Source: JAXDBM01 sp964460245 (GTDB lineage Bacteria > Desulfobacterota > Syntrophia > Syntrophales > Fen-1087). Taken from it: DNA of 5,601 nucleotides. This document shows, in pieces, positions 1-5,601 of this stretch. Numbering within the stretch: position 1 is the first letter of the stretch; each line of letters starts with the position of its first letter. The notes beneath the pieces were generated by a model. It was not told the DNA's origin and ran no database searches. It saw only the letters and a program-made list of their open reading frames with translations. A program made the position numbers and the translations under genes. The stretch lies in contig CAYWTL010000115.1 of assembly GCA_964460245.1 (NCBI GenBank), positions 1 through 5,601 on the forward strand, written 5' to 3'.

Positions 1-1
1 A

Positions 2-24
2 ATTTGGGGGTATATTTGGGGGTA
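2..24. repeat. Tandem 11-bp direct repeat (ATTTGGGGGTA)
   Basis: The 11-mer ATTTGGGGGTA occurs at 2-12 and again at 14-24, exactly one helical-turn-like step (12 bases) apart. The region is AT-richer than the genes and no long reading frame explains the repeat. Closely spaced short direct repeats of this kind serve as arm-type binding sites for tyrosine recombinases near the ends of tRNA-integrated elements, and a tRNA-like 3' end lies 64 bases downstream. That role is inferred. The G-runs (6-10, 18-22, 26-28) might also form a weak G-rich structure, but only three runs are present. Confidence 0.6.
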
Positions 25-87
25 CGGGAAAAATTCTGCTTTTCATTTCGTCTTTCATATCAATGAGATGATGAAACAGTTTGATGG

Positions 88-102
88 CCTGCACCGCCAC
101 CA
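88..102 (+). other. Possible att core: tRNA 3'-end fragment (CCTGCACCGCCACCA)
   Basis: The 15 bases fit the end of a CCA-encoding tRNA: four bases of the T-stem 3' strand (CCTG), a seven-base acceptor 3' strand (CACCGCC), discriminator A and CCA. Just upstream, TTTGATG at 80-86 resembles a T-loop (TTCRANN), but the 5' T-stem strand at 75-79 does not pair, and no D-arm, anticodon arm or 5' acceptor strand (expected GGCGGTG) is present. It is therefore not a functional tRNA. A bare tRNA 3' end is typical of the distal junction (attR) of an element inserted in a tRNA gene. The terminator 12 bases downstream is at the usual distance for a tRNA. Chance similarity in a C-rich stretch is the main alternative. 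Confidence 0.45.
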
Positions 103-113
103 TTGAATCGTAG

Positions 114-141
114 AAAGCCTGGCCCTGTGTCAGGCTTTTTT
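114..141 (+). terminator. Rho-independent terminator
   Basis: AAAGCCTG at 114-121 pairs perfectly with CAGGCTTT at 131-138 around a nine-base loop, and the descending arm runs into six T (136-141). It ends transcription arriving from the left, most likely that of the tRNA whose 3' end seems to survive at 88-102. It lies upstream of the Nudix gene's ATG and inside the longer TTG-started version of that frame, which argues against the longer version. Confidence 0.8.
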
Positions 142-165
142 CATGGTTCGGACGGAACACGCTTT

Positions 166-1026
166 ATGGATTTGACAATTCTCGCGGACCGGGAACGATT
201 TCCCGAGACCGTGGTCCGAAAGCTCGGGGAACATCCCGTCGATTTCCCGGAAAGAATGACCTTCATTCAATCCTCGCGGGCGACGCCGGATCCCTATTCC
301 GCGGCGGGGGTCCTGCTCCTCCTTCATTTCGGGGAAACCCATCCCGAAGCCGTCGATTCACCGGGCGATTTCCGCTTCCAGCTCATCAAGCGCTCCGCCA
401 ACGTCGCCCAGCCCGGCGACCTGAGTTGCCCGGGGGGAATGCTGCACCCCCGCCTGGACGGTCTGCTGAGGTCTTTGCTGACGGCAGGCATCGTGCCCGC
501 GCTGCGGGACTATCCGAAATCCTTGCCCGGAACCGCGGATGTGAACACACGGAAGGCGATGACGCTTTTTCTGGCCAACGCGCTGCGGGAATCCTGGGAG
601 GAGATCCGGTTGAATCCCTTCAACATCCGCTTCCTCGGCCCCCTACCCTGCCATTCCCTGATCCTCTTCCGGCGCACCATCTTCCCACTCGTCGGTCTGG
701 TGAAAAAGGCCTCCCCCTACCAGCCCAACAGCGAGGTGGAACGGGTCCTGGAGATCCCCCTGACGGCCTTCTTCCAGGCGGAAAATTACGCACACTACCT
801 CATCGACATGTCGGATTCCATTCGGCGCGAGGACCGGGACTCGTGGCAGTTTCCCTGTTTTCTTCACCGGGAGGAAGGCCGTGAGCCGGAAATCCTCTGG
901 GGGGCCACGTTTCACATCATCCTCCGCTTTCTGGAAATCGTCTTCGCATTCCGAATGCCGGACATTCAATCCGGACCGGTGCTCAGGCGGACGCTCCACC
1001 GGAGCTATCTGACGGGGCACAAATGA
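166..1026 (+). CDS. Nudix hydrolase, CoA pyrophosphatase-like (NudL type)
   Basis: Predicted soluble 286-residue Nudix hydrolase, probably cleaving a nucleoside diphosphate derivative such as CoA or acyl-CoA to a phosphopantetheine product and 3',5'-ADP. Support: LIKRS (about 73-77) and GDLSCPGG (84-91) match the KRS...G...PGG signature before the Nudix box in NudL-type enzymes; RESWEE (141-146) supplies the REXXEE metal-binding core; VERVLEIPL (191-199) and WGATFHIIL (245-253) match conserved C-terminal family blocks. Oddities: about 36 extra residues separate PGG from REXXEE, and the Gly that normally follows EE is Arg. ATG 166 is preferred over TTG 103 in the same frame, because the TTG abuts the tRNA-like CCA, lacks a Shine-Dalgarno site and would place a terminator in the coding region. 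The ribosome site before 166 is itself weak (CGGA at 153-156). The stop overlaps the next start. CoA as substrate is inferred from family resemblance. Confidence 0.8.
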   Translation: MDLTILADRERFPETVVRKLGEHPVDFPERMTFIQSSRATPDPYSAAGVLLLLHFGETHPEAVDSPGDFRFQLIKRSANVAQPGDLSCPGGMLHPRLDGLLRSLLTAGIVPALRDYPKSLPGTADVNTRKAMTLFLANALRESWEEIRLNPFNIRFLGPLPCHSLILFRRTIFPLVGLVKKASPYQPNSEVERVLEIPLTAFFQAENYAHYLIDMSDSIRREDRDSWQFPCFLHREEGREPEILWGATFHIILRFLEIVFAFRMPDIQSGPVLRRTLHRSYLTGHK

Positions 1027-1682
1027 AAAAGCTCGACCTGAAGGCCGTCGTTTTCGACTTTGACGGAACGCTGGCAAAACTGAATATCGACTTTTCCGCG
1101 ATGCGGCAGGATGTGCTGGCGCTGCTGTCCCGCTATGGCGTTTCGCCGGACGGGCTGCGGGACCTCTTCGTTCTGGAAATGATCGCCGCCGGAGAAAACC
1201 GGGTCTCCCGGTTTCGGCCCGGGGAGGCACCGGAATTCTCGAAGCGCGCCTACGCGAGGATCGCGGAAATCGAGGTGCGGGCGGCCCGCCGGGGGGCCCT
1301 TTTTGACGGTGTGACGGAAATGCTGCGGGAGTTGAGGGTGCGAAACATTCGAACGGGCGTGGCGACCCGGAACTGCCTCGCCGCCGTCGAGACCCTGTTT
1401 CCCCGCATCGACGATTACGTGGATGCCGTCATCACGCGGGAACGGACGCCTTTCGTCAAGCCCCACCCGGAGCATCTGATCCGGATGCTGAAGCAGCTGG
1501 CCGTCCCCCCGGACCAGGCGGCCATGGTCGGGGACCATCCCATGGATATCCGGACCGGAAGGGACGCCGGCGTTCACACCGTCGGCGTGCTCACCGGCTA
1601 TTCGCAGGCAGAGGCCCTGCACCGGGCCGGCGCCGATTTTCTCCTGGACCGCGCCGCAGATATCCTCGATATCCTGGCGTAG
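1023..1682 (+). CDS. HAD-family phosphatase (HAD-IA, phosphoglycolate phosphatase-like)
   Basis: Predicted cytoplasmic Mg2+-dependent phosphatase of 219 residues, normal length for the Gph/PGMB-like subgroup. All four HAD motifs are visible: VVFDFDGTL (9-17) with nucleophile Asp12 and acid/base Asp14; motif II Thr115 in GVATRN; motif III Lys146 in VKPHP; motif IV Asp171 and Asp175 in VGDHPMD. Residues about 18-95 form a helical cap between motifs I and II, as in class C1 enzymes. ATG 1023 overlaps the upstream TGA as ATGA, so translation is probably coupled to the Nudix gene; GGGG at 1014-1017 is the only nearby ribosome site. The substrate cannot be read from the sequence. Phosphoglycolate or a sugar phosphate is the family default. 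A role on the product of the Nudix partner is possible but unsupported. Confidence 0.9.
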   Translation: MKKLDLKAVVFDFDGTLAKLNIDFSAMRQDVLALLSRYGVSPDGLRDLFVLEMIAAGENRVSRFRPGEAPEFSKRAYARIAEIEVRAARRGALFDGVTEMLRELRVRNIRTGVATRNCLAAVETLFPRIDDYVDAVITRERTPFVKPHPEHLIRMLKQLAVPPDQAAMVGDHPMDIRTGRDAGVHTVGVLTGYSQAEALHRAGADFLLDRAADILDILA

Positions 1683-1712
1683 AAAAGACCCGGTATTCGT
1701 ACGGGGAAATGT

Positions 1713-2276
1713 ATGGCGACAAAAAGACTCATGGTCATTTCCGACACGCACGAGGACACGGCAACCATCCGCATGCTCCCGGAGTTCCTGGACGAAGCCC
1801 GCGTGGACCTGACGATCCACCTGGGGGATTACTACAACGATGCGGATTACCTGGAAAAAGAGGGGTACGCCGTGATCAAGGTGCCGGGAACCTGGGACCC
1901 CCACTATTATGACCGGGATGTCCCCAACCGGAAATTCATCGAAGTGGCCGGGTGGCGGATTTTTCTGTCCCACACGCCCGAATCCCACTACAACGATCTC
2001 GCGGACGACATCAAACCGGAAAGGGTCATACACGGCGGCGAAACGGACATCTTTTTGTACGGCCACACGCACCGTGCGGAAATCAAGCGCCGGAACGGGG
2101 TGATCCTGATCAACCCCGGCCATATGAGCTGTGACGAGCACCGGGGATGCCCGCTGACGTTTGCCCTGCTGGACATTCAAGAGGGCGTCCTCTCCGCCGG
2201 GCTGTGGCAGTTGTTCAGCGACCAGCCCTTCGTCGCCAAAGAATATGCGAAATCTTCCCTGAAGTACGGACTGTGA
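1713..2276 (+). CDS. Metallophosphoesterase, YfcE/MJ0936-like
   Basis: Calcineurin-like phosphoesterase of 187 residues, the size of the single-domain YfcE/MJ0936 group of small phosphodiesterases. Metal-binding motifs in order: SDTH (10-13; Asp11, His13), HLGD (36-39; Asp39), SHTP (86-89; His87), GHTH (117-120; His118, His120), then INPG (133-136), typical of this subgroup. The block normally GNH[DE] or GNCD reads GTWD (59-62), so the Asn that bridges the second metal is Thr60. This could reduce activity or mark a divergent subfamily. No signal peptide or membrane segment is seen. ATG 1713 is preceded by GGGGA at 1703-1707 with five-base spacing. It lies 30 bases after the HAD gene with no terminator or promoter between, and is probably the last gene of that operon. 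The substrate is unknown. Confidence 0.85.
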   Translation: MATKRLMVISDTHEDTATIRMLPEFLDEARVDLTIHLGDYYNDADYLEKEGYAVIKVPGTWDPHYYDRDVPNRKFIEVAGWRIFLSHTPESHYNDLADDIKPERVIHGGETDIFLYGHTHRAEIKRRNGVILINPGHMSCDEHRGCPLTFALLDIQEGVLSAGLWQLFSDQPFVAKEYAKSSLKYGL

Positions 2277-2307
2277 GGGGCCCGATCCGGCCCCGTCACT
2301 TTTTCTT
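2273..2307 (+). terminator. Bulged Rho-independent terminator
   Basis: GTGAGGGGCC (2273-2282) pairs with GGCCCC plus TCAC (2289-2294, 2296-2299), leaving one bulged G at 2295 and a six-base loop. TTTTTCTT (2300-2307) follows at once. The ascending arm contains the TGA of the metallophosphoesterase gene. This closes the Nudix-HAD-phosphoesterase unit. Its T-tail overlaps the -35 box of the next promoter. Confidence 0.8.
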
Positions 2308-2334
2308 GACAGGGCAAGACGTCCCGACTATCGT
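2306..2334 (+). promoter_or_regulatory. Sigma-70-type promoter for the CoA-transferase/GNAT gene
   Basis: A perfect -35 hexamer TTGACA (2306-2311) is followed after 17 bases by TATCGT (2329-2334), which keeps TAT and the final T of TATAAT. Transcription would start near 2341, leaving a leader of about 40 bases before the AGGGAG ribosome site and the ATG at 2382. The position directly after a terminator strengthens the call. No obvious operator was recognised. Confidence 0.7.
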
Positions 2335-2381
2335 GACGGGCGAAAGCGGGGTGGCGTGATGTTCCCGGATAGGGAGAGCCG

Positions 2382-4259
2382 ATGAAATCAATCGACTTCT
2401 GGAGAGAGCGGCATCCGGAGAAGTTCGCACCGGAGGAAGTCGCTTTCCGTCGCATCCGCCGGGGCGACCACATCTTCGTCTCCTCCGGCTGCGGCGAGCC
2501 GCAATACCTGGTCCGGGCGATGACCCGCTACGTGGAATCGAACCCGAAGGCCTTTTTCGACGCCGAGATCATTCATGTCTATTCCTTCGGCATCGCCCCG
2601 TACACGGACAGCAAGTTCAAAAGCAACTTCCGGCACAATTCCTTTTTCATCGGGAACAACACGCGAAACCCCGTCAATCAGGGATCCGCGGACTACACGC
2701 CGATTTCCCTCTCCAATGTGCCCGCACTGCTCAAAAGCGGCGCCGTCCGGATCGACGTCGCCCTGATCCAGACATCCCCTCCGGACGAAAACGGTTACCT
2801 GAGCCTCGGCGTCAGTGTGGACATCGTCAAGGCGGCCGCGGAAAATGCCGAAGTGATCATCGCTCAGGTCAACCGGTTCATGCCGCGCATTCACGGCGAC
2901 GGTTTCATCCATATCGGGGATGTCGATTTCATCGTTCCCCATGACGAACCGCTGCTGGAAGTCAAGGGAGCGGTCCCGACGGAAACAGCGCAGCGGATCG
3001 GCAACTACGTGTCCCGCCTCGTCCTGGACGGCGACACCATCCAGGTGGGCTTCGGTTCCCTGCCCAACGCGGTCATGGCCAACCTCTACGGCAAGAAGCA
3101 CCTGGGCGTGCATACGGAGCTCCTCAGCGACGGGATCGTGAGCCTGATCCGGGCCGGCGTGATCGACAATTCCCGGAAAACCCTGAACCGGGGCAAGACC
3201 GTCGCATCCTTCGCCATGAGCCACAAGGAGACCTACGATTACCTGAACGACAACCCTTCCATCTCCTTCCGGACCATCAACTACACCAACGACCCCCTGA
3301 TCATCGCCCAGCATGACAACATGGTGGCCATCAACAGCGCCCTGGAGATCGACTTGACCGGACAGGCCACGTCGGAATCCATCGGCGGGATCTTCTACAG
3401 CGGCGTGGGCGGCCATCAGGACTTCATGAGAGGGGCCCTGCTGGCGCGCAACGGGAAAACCATCCTGGCCATGAAATCCACGGCCCGGGACGATGCGGTC
3501 TCCCGCATTGTCCCCGCGCTGAAGGAACAGGCCGGCGTCACGCTGAACCGGAGCGACGTCCGCTACGTCGTCACGGAGTTCGGCATCGCCTACCTCCACG
3601 GGAAAAACGTCCGGGAACGGGCCATGAGTCTGATCGCGATCGCGCATCCCAAGTTCCGGCCCTGGCTCATCGAAGAAGCCAGGAAAAGGGACCTGATTTA
3701 CCGGGACCAGGCCTTTATCCCCGGCCGGAAGGGGGAATACCCGGAACACCTGGAATCGTACCGCCTCACCCGAACGGACTACCCCGTCCTTTTCCGGCCC
3801 GTTAAAATCAGCGACGAGCCCCTGCTGAAGAACTTCTTCTACGCCCTCTCGGAAAACAGCCTCTACCGACGCTTCATGTCCCGGCGCAGGGACATCCCCC
3901 ACGAACGGCTCCAGGATTTCGTCATCATCGACTATACGCGGGAAATGCAGATCCTCGCCGTGGTCGGCTCCCTGGACAATCCGGTCCTTGCCGGGCTGGG
4001 GCAGTACAGCATCGACGAGGCCGCGCACATGGCGGAAGTCGCCTTTGCCGTCCGGGACGACTTCCAGGGAAAAGGGATCGGCACCGAACTACTCTCCTAC
4101 CTGACCTATCTGGGCAGGCGCGAAGGTCTGCTGGGATTCACCGCCGAAGTGCTGGCGGAAAACAAGCCGATGATGCACGTCTTTGAAAAGGGCGGCTTCG
4201 ATATTCGAAAAACGCTTGACGCCGGCGTCTATGAATTGAATATGGCGTTTCGGAACTGA
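2382..4259 (+). CDS. Acetyl-CoA hydrolase/CoA-transferase fused to GNAT acetyltransferase
   Basis: Fusion protein of 625 residues. Residues 1 to about 455 are a complete class I CoA-transferase of the acetyl-CoA hydrolase/4-hydroxybutyrate CoA-transferase family, which moves CoA between short-chain acids or hydrolyses acyl-CoA via a glutamyl-CoA thioester. Visible blocks: GSADYTP (101-107), HTELLSDG (244-251), whose Glu246 is the likely catalytic Glu by position, the CoA-binding glycine loop GVGGHQDF (341-348), and VTEFGIAYLHGK (397-408). Residues about 471-625 are a GNAT domain: RPVKISDEPLL start, then AEVAFAVRDDFQGKGIG (551-567) with the acetyl-CoA pyrophosphate loop QGKGIG. The order and wording of this domain resemble the GNAT part of Pat-type protein lysine acetyltransferases. 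No signal peptide or membrane segment is seen. ATG 2382 has AGGGAG at 2371-2376. The gene has its own promoter and probably continues into the mutase gene. The acyl substrate, and whether the GNAT half acetylates proteins, are unknown. Confidence 0.9.
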   Translation: MKSIDFWRERHPEKFAPEEVAFRRIRRGDHIFVSSGCGEPQYLVRAMTRYVESNPKAFFDAEIIHVYSFGIAPYTDSKFKSNFRHNSFFIGNNTRNPVNQGSADYTPISLSNVPALLKSGAVRIDVALIQTSPPDENGYLSLGVSVDIVKAAAENAEVIIAQVNRFMPRIHGDGFIHIGDVDFIVPHDEPLLEVKGAVPTETAQRIGNYVSRLVLDGDTIQVGFGSLPNAVMANLYGKKHLGVHTELLSDGIVSLIRAGVIDNSRKTLNRGKTVASFAMSHKETYDYLNDNPSISFRTINYTNDPLIIAQHDNMVAINSALEIDLTGQATSESIGGIFYSGVGGHQDFMRGALLARNGKTILAMKSTARDDAVSRIVPALKEQAGVTLNRSDVRYVVTEFGIAYLHGKNVRERAMSLIAIAHPKFRPWLIEEARKRDLIYRDQAFIPGRKGEYPEHLESYRLTRTDYPVLFRPVKISDEPLLKNFFYALSENSLYRRFMSRRRDIPHERLQDFVIIDYTREMQILAVVGSLDNPVLAGLGQYSIDEAAHMAEVAFAVRDDFQGKGIGTELLSYLTYLGRREGLLGFTAEVLAENKPMMHVFEKGGFDIRKTLDAGVYELNMAFRN

Positions 4260-4323
4260 CCGGCAGGCCGCGGATGAAACGGGCCGAATGGAAAAACCAT
4301 CAAACACACAGGAGCGTCTTTTT

Positions 4324-5601
4324 ATGAATCCGGAAGTCTTTCGCGAATACGACGTCAGGGGTCTGGTCGACCGGGATCTGAATTTCGATTTTGTCCGGGA
4401 GCTGGGACAAGCGATCGGCACGTACGCCCTTCGCCACCAGGTCGCGACCATGACGGCCGGCCGGGATTGCCGGCTGAGCTCCGAATCCTACCATCAGGCC
4501 GTCATGGAGGGAATCCGGTCGACGGGAGTGCGCGTCCTCGACGTGGGACTCTGCGCAACCCCCATGCTCTACTACTCCATCCGCCATCTGCAAACCGGGG
4601 GCGGCGTCATGGTCACCGGAAGCCACAATCCGCCCGATTTCAACGGATTCAAGATCTGCATCGGCCCCGACACGATCTACGGCGAGCAGATCCAGGAGCT
4701 TCGACGGATCATGGAAAAGGGCCAGTACGCTTCCGGAAGCGGTTCGCTGGGCCGCGAAGACATCACATCTTCCTATGCGGACTGTCTGGTGAACAACGTC
4801 CGGATCCGGCCCGGCCTCAAGGTCGTCCTGGACGCGGGAAACGGCGTGGGGGGGCTCTTCGCCCTGCCCATCCTGAGACGCCTGGGCTGCGAGGTCACGG
4901 ACATCTACTGTGATCCGGACGGCCGTTTTCCCAATCACTTTCCCGACCCGACGATCCCGGAAAACCTGAAGGACCTCATCGCGCTGGTCGGGCGGAAAAA
5001 GGCGGATGTGGGCATCGCCTACGACGGCGACGCGGATCGCATGGGAGTCGTCACGGACACGGGCCGGATCCTCTGGGGAGACGAACTGCTGCTGCTGTTC
5101 TCCCGATTCATCCTGAAAGAAAATCCCGGCGCCGCTATCATCGGCGAAGTAAAATGTTCGCAGAAGCTCTATGACGACATCGCCGCCCACGGCGGGCGGC
5201 CCATCATGTGGAAGGCCGGCCACTCGCTGATCAAGGGAAAGATGAAGGAGGAGAAGGCCCTGCTGGCGGGCGAAATGAGCGGCCACCTTTTCTTCGCCGA
5301 CCGCTACTTCGGCTATGACGACGCCATTTACGCATCGCTCCGTCTGCTCGAGATCGTCTCCTCCTCGGGGCGAAAAATCAGCGACATCCTGTCCGACGTC
5401 CCGGAAACTTTCACGACGCCGGAAATCCGGGTGGACTGCCCCGACCAAATCAAATTCCGCGTGGTCGAGGATGCGAAGGAGCATTTCCGGAAGGAATTCA
5501 AGATTATCGATGTGGACGGCGTCCGCATTCCCTTTCACGACGGCTGGGGTCTCATCCGCTCGTCCAACACCCAGCCGGTCCTGGTCCTGCGCTTCGAGGC
5601 C
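4324..5601 (+). CDS. algC: Phosphomannomutase/phosphoglucomutase, AlgC type (3' end outside window)
   Basis: First 426 residues of an alpha-D-phosphohexomutase, open to the right edge; about 25-35 residues should be missing, judged by the 450-465 typical of the family. It interconverts hexose 6- and 1-phosphates (mannose or glucose) through a phosphoserine, feeding GDP-mannose or UDP-glucose for polysaccharide and LPS. Motifs: EYDVRG (8-13); TGSHNPPDFNGFK (98-110) with phosphoserine Ser100; Mg2+ loop DGDADR (234-239); sugar-specificity loop GEMSGH (316-321); phosphate-binding loop RSSNTQP (412-418). The wording of the serine and sugar loops is that of the AlgC dual-specificity group rather than GlmM. 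AGGAG at 4310-4314 lies nine bases before ATG 4324. The 64-base gap after the fusion gene holds no clear terminator or promoter, so co-transcription is likely. The symbol names the family, not a proven alginate role. Confidence 0.93.
   Translation, partial: MNPEVFREYDVRGLVDRDLNFDFVRELGQAIGTYALRHQVATMTAGRDCRLSSESYHQAVMEGIRSTGVRVLDVGLCATPMLYYSIRHLQTGGGVMVTGSHNPPDFNGFKICIGPDTIYGEQIQELRRIMEKGQYASGSGSLGREDITSSYADCLVNNVRIRPGLKVVLDAGNGVGGLFALPILRRLGCEVTDIYCDPDGRFPNHFPDPTIPENLKDLIALVGRKKADVGIAYDGDADRMGVVTDTGRILWGDELLLLFSRFILKENPGAAIIGEVKCSQKLYDDIAAHGGRPIMWKAGHSLIKGKMKEEKALLAGEMSGHLFFADRYFGYDDAIYASLRLLEIVSSSGRKISDILSDVPETFTTPEIRVDCPDQIKFRVVEDAKEHFRKEFKIIDVDGVRIPFHDGWGLIRSSNTQPVLVLRFEA

Noticed and set aside
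41..76. TTTCAT/ATGAAA inverted repeat as a hairpin
   Set aside because: The arms are only six A/T-rich base pairs with a long interior, so no stable structure or function can be argued.
75..102. A complete tRNA gene ending at 102
   Set aside because: The T-stem strands 75-79 and 87-91 do not pair and no anticodon arm, D-arm or GGCGGTG 5' acceptor strand is present upstream.
2..106. Frame open from the left edge to TGA at 104-106 as the end of an upstream gene
   Set aside because: Only 34 sense codons, covering direct repeats and the tRNA-like end, with low-complexity product and no family resemblance; an open stretch this short is expected by chance.
103..165. TTG-started 21-residue N-terminal extension of the Nudix protein
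   Set aside because: The TTG directly abuts the tRNA-like CCA, has no Shine-Dalgarno site, and the added stretch contains a Rho-independent terminator.
172..200. TTGACA at 172-177 as a promoter
   Set aside because: It is inside the Nudix coding sequence and the hexamer 17 bases on (ACGATT) is a poor -10.
1005..2180. Minus-strand frame (391 codons) across the HAD and phosphoesterase genes
   Set aside because: It spans two plus-strand genes with intact motifs and has no recognisable domain.
2388..4028. Long minus-strand open frame (546 codons) opposite the CoA-transferase gene
   Set aside because: It lies wholly inside a gene with clear family motifs, shows no recognisable domain, and is what GC-rich third positions produce on the opposite strand.
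4216..4244. TTGACG at 4216-4221 as a promoter for the mutase gene
   Set aside because: No good -10 at 16-18 bases; the best match (GAATAT) keeps only three consensus positions.
4300..5538. Long minus-strand open frame (412 codons) opposite the phosphohexomutase
   Set aside because: Same shadow effect; the plus strand carries all catalytic motifs of the mutase, and the minus-strand product resembles nothing I know.

Overview
The window is GC-rich chromosomal DNA carrying five plus-strand genes, the last cut off by the right edge. Coding density, good Shine-Dalgarno sites and the gene content suggest an anaerobic proteobacterium of the former Deltaproteobacteria (Desulfobacterota, perhaps Syntrophus-like). 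Relevant content includes an AlgC-type phosphohexomutase and an acetyl-CoA hydrolase/CoA-transferase fused to a GNAT domain. The taxonomic assignment is an impression from protein character; no marker gene is present.

Left edge (1-165): no convincing gene. It is more AT-rich than the rest. It holds an 11-bp direct repeat, a 15-base stretch that reads like the 3' end of a CCA-encoding tRNA without the rest of the tRNA, and a strong Rho-independent terminator starting 12 bases further on. I read this as the probable right junction (attR) of an integrative element inserted in a tRNA gene, followed by the original tRNA terminator. This is inference, because neither the element nor the intact tRNA lies in the window.

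First transcription unit (166-2276): a Nudix hydrolase of the CoA-pyrophosphatase type, a HAD phosphatase overlapping it by ATGA, and, after 30 bases, a small calcineurin-like metallophosphoesterase. All three are predicted soluble hydrolases of phosphate esters or anhydrides. A bulged hairpin that begins in the last stop codon ends the unit.

Second transcription unit (promoter about 2306-2334, genes from 2382): a TTGACA-N17-TATCGT promoter begins in the tail of that terminator. It drives the CoA-transferase/GNAT fusion and probably the phosphomannomutase/phosphoglucomutase 64 bases downstream, since no terminator lies between them. The fusion protein would handle short-chain acyl-CoA and may also acetylate proteins. 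The mutase supplies hexose-1-phosphates for nucleotide sugars and surface polysaccharide.

Nothing here amounts to a clearly new biological system. The most interesting points are the probable tRNA-associated junction at the left edge, a Nudix box split by about 36 extra residues, a metallophosphoesterase lacking its usual metal-bridging Asn, and the CoA-transferase/GNAT fusion.
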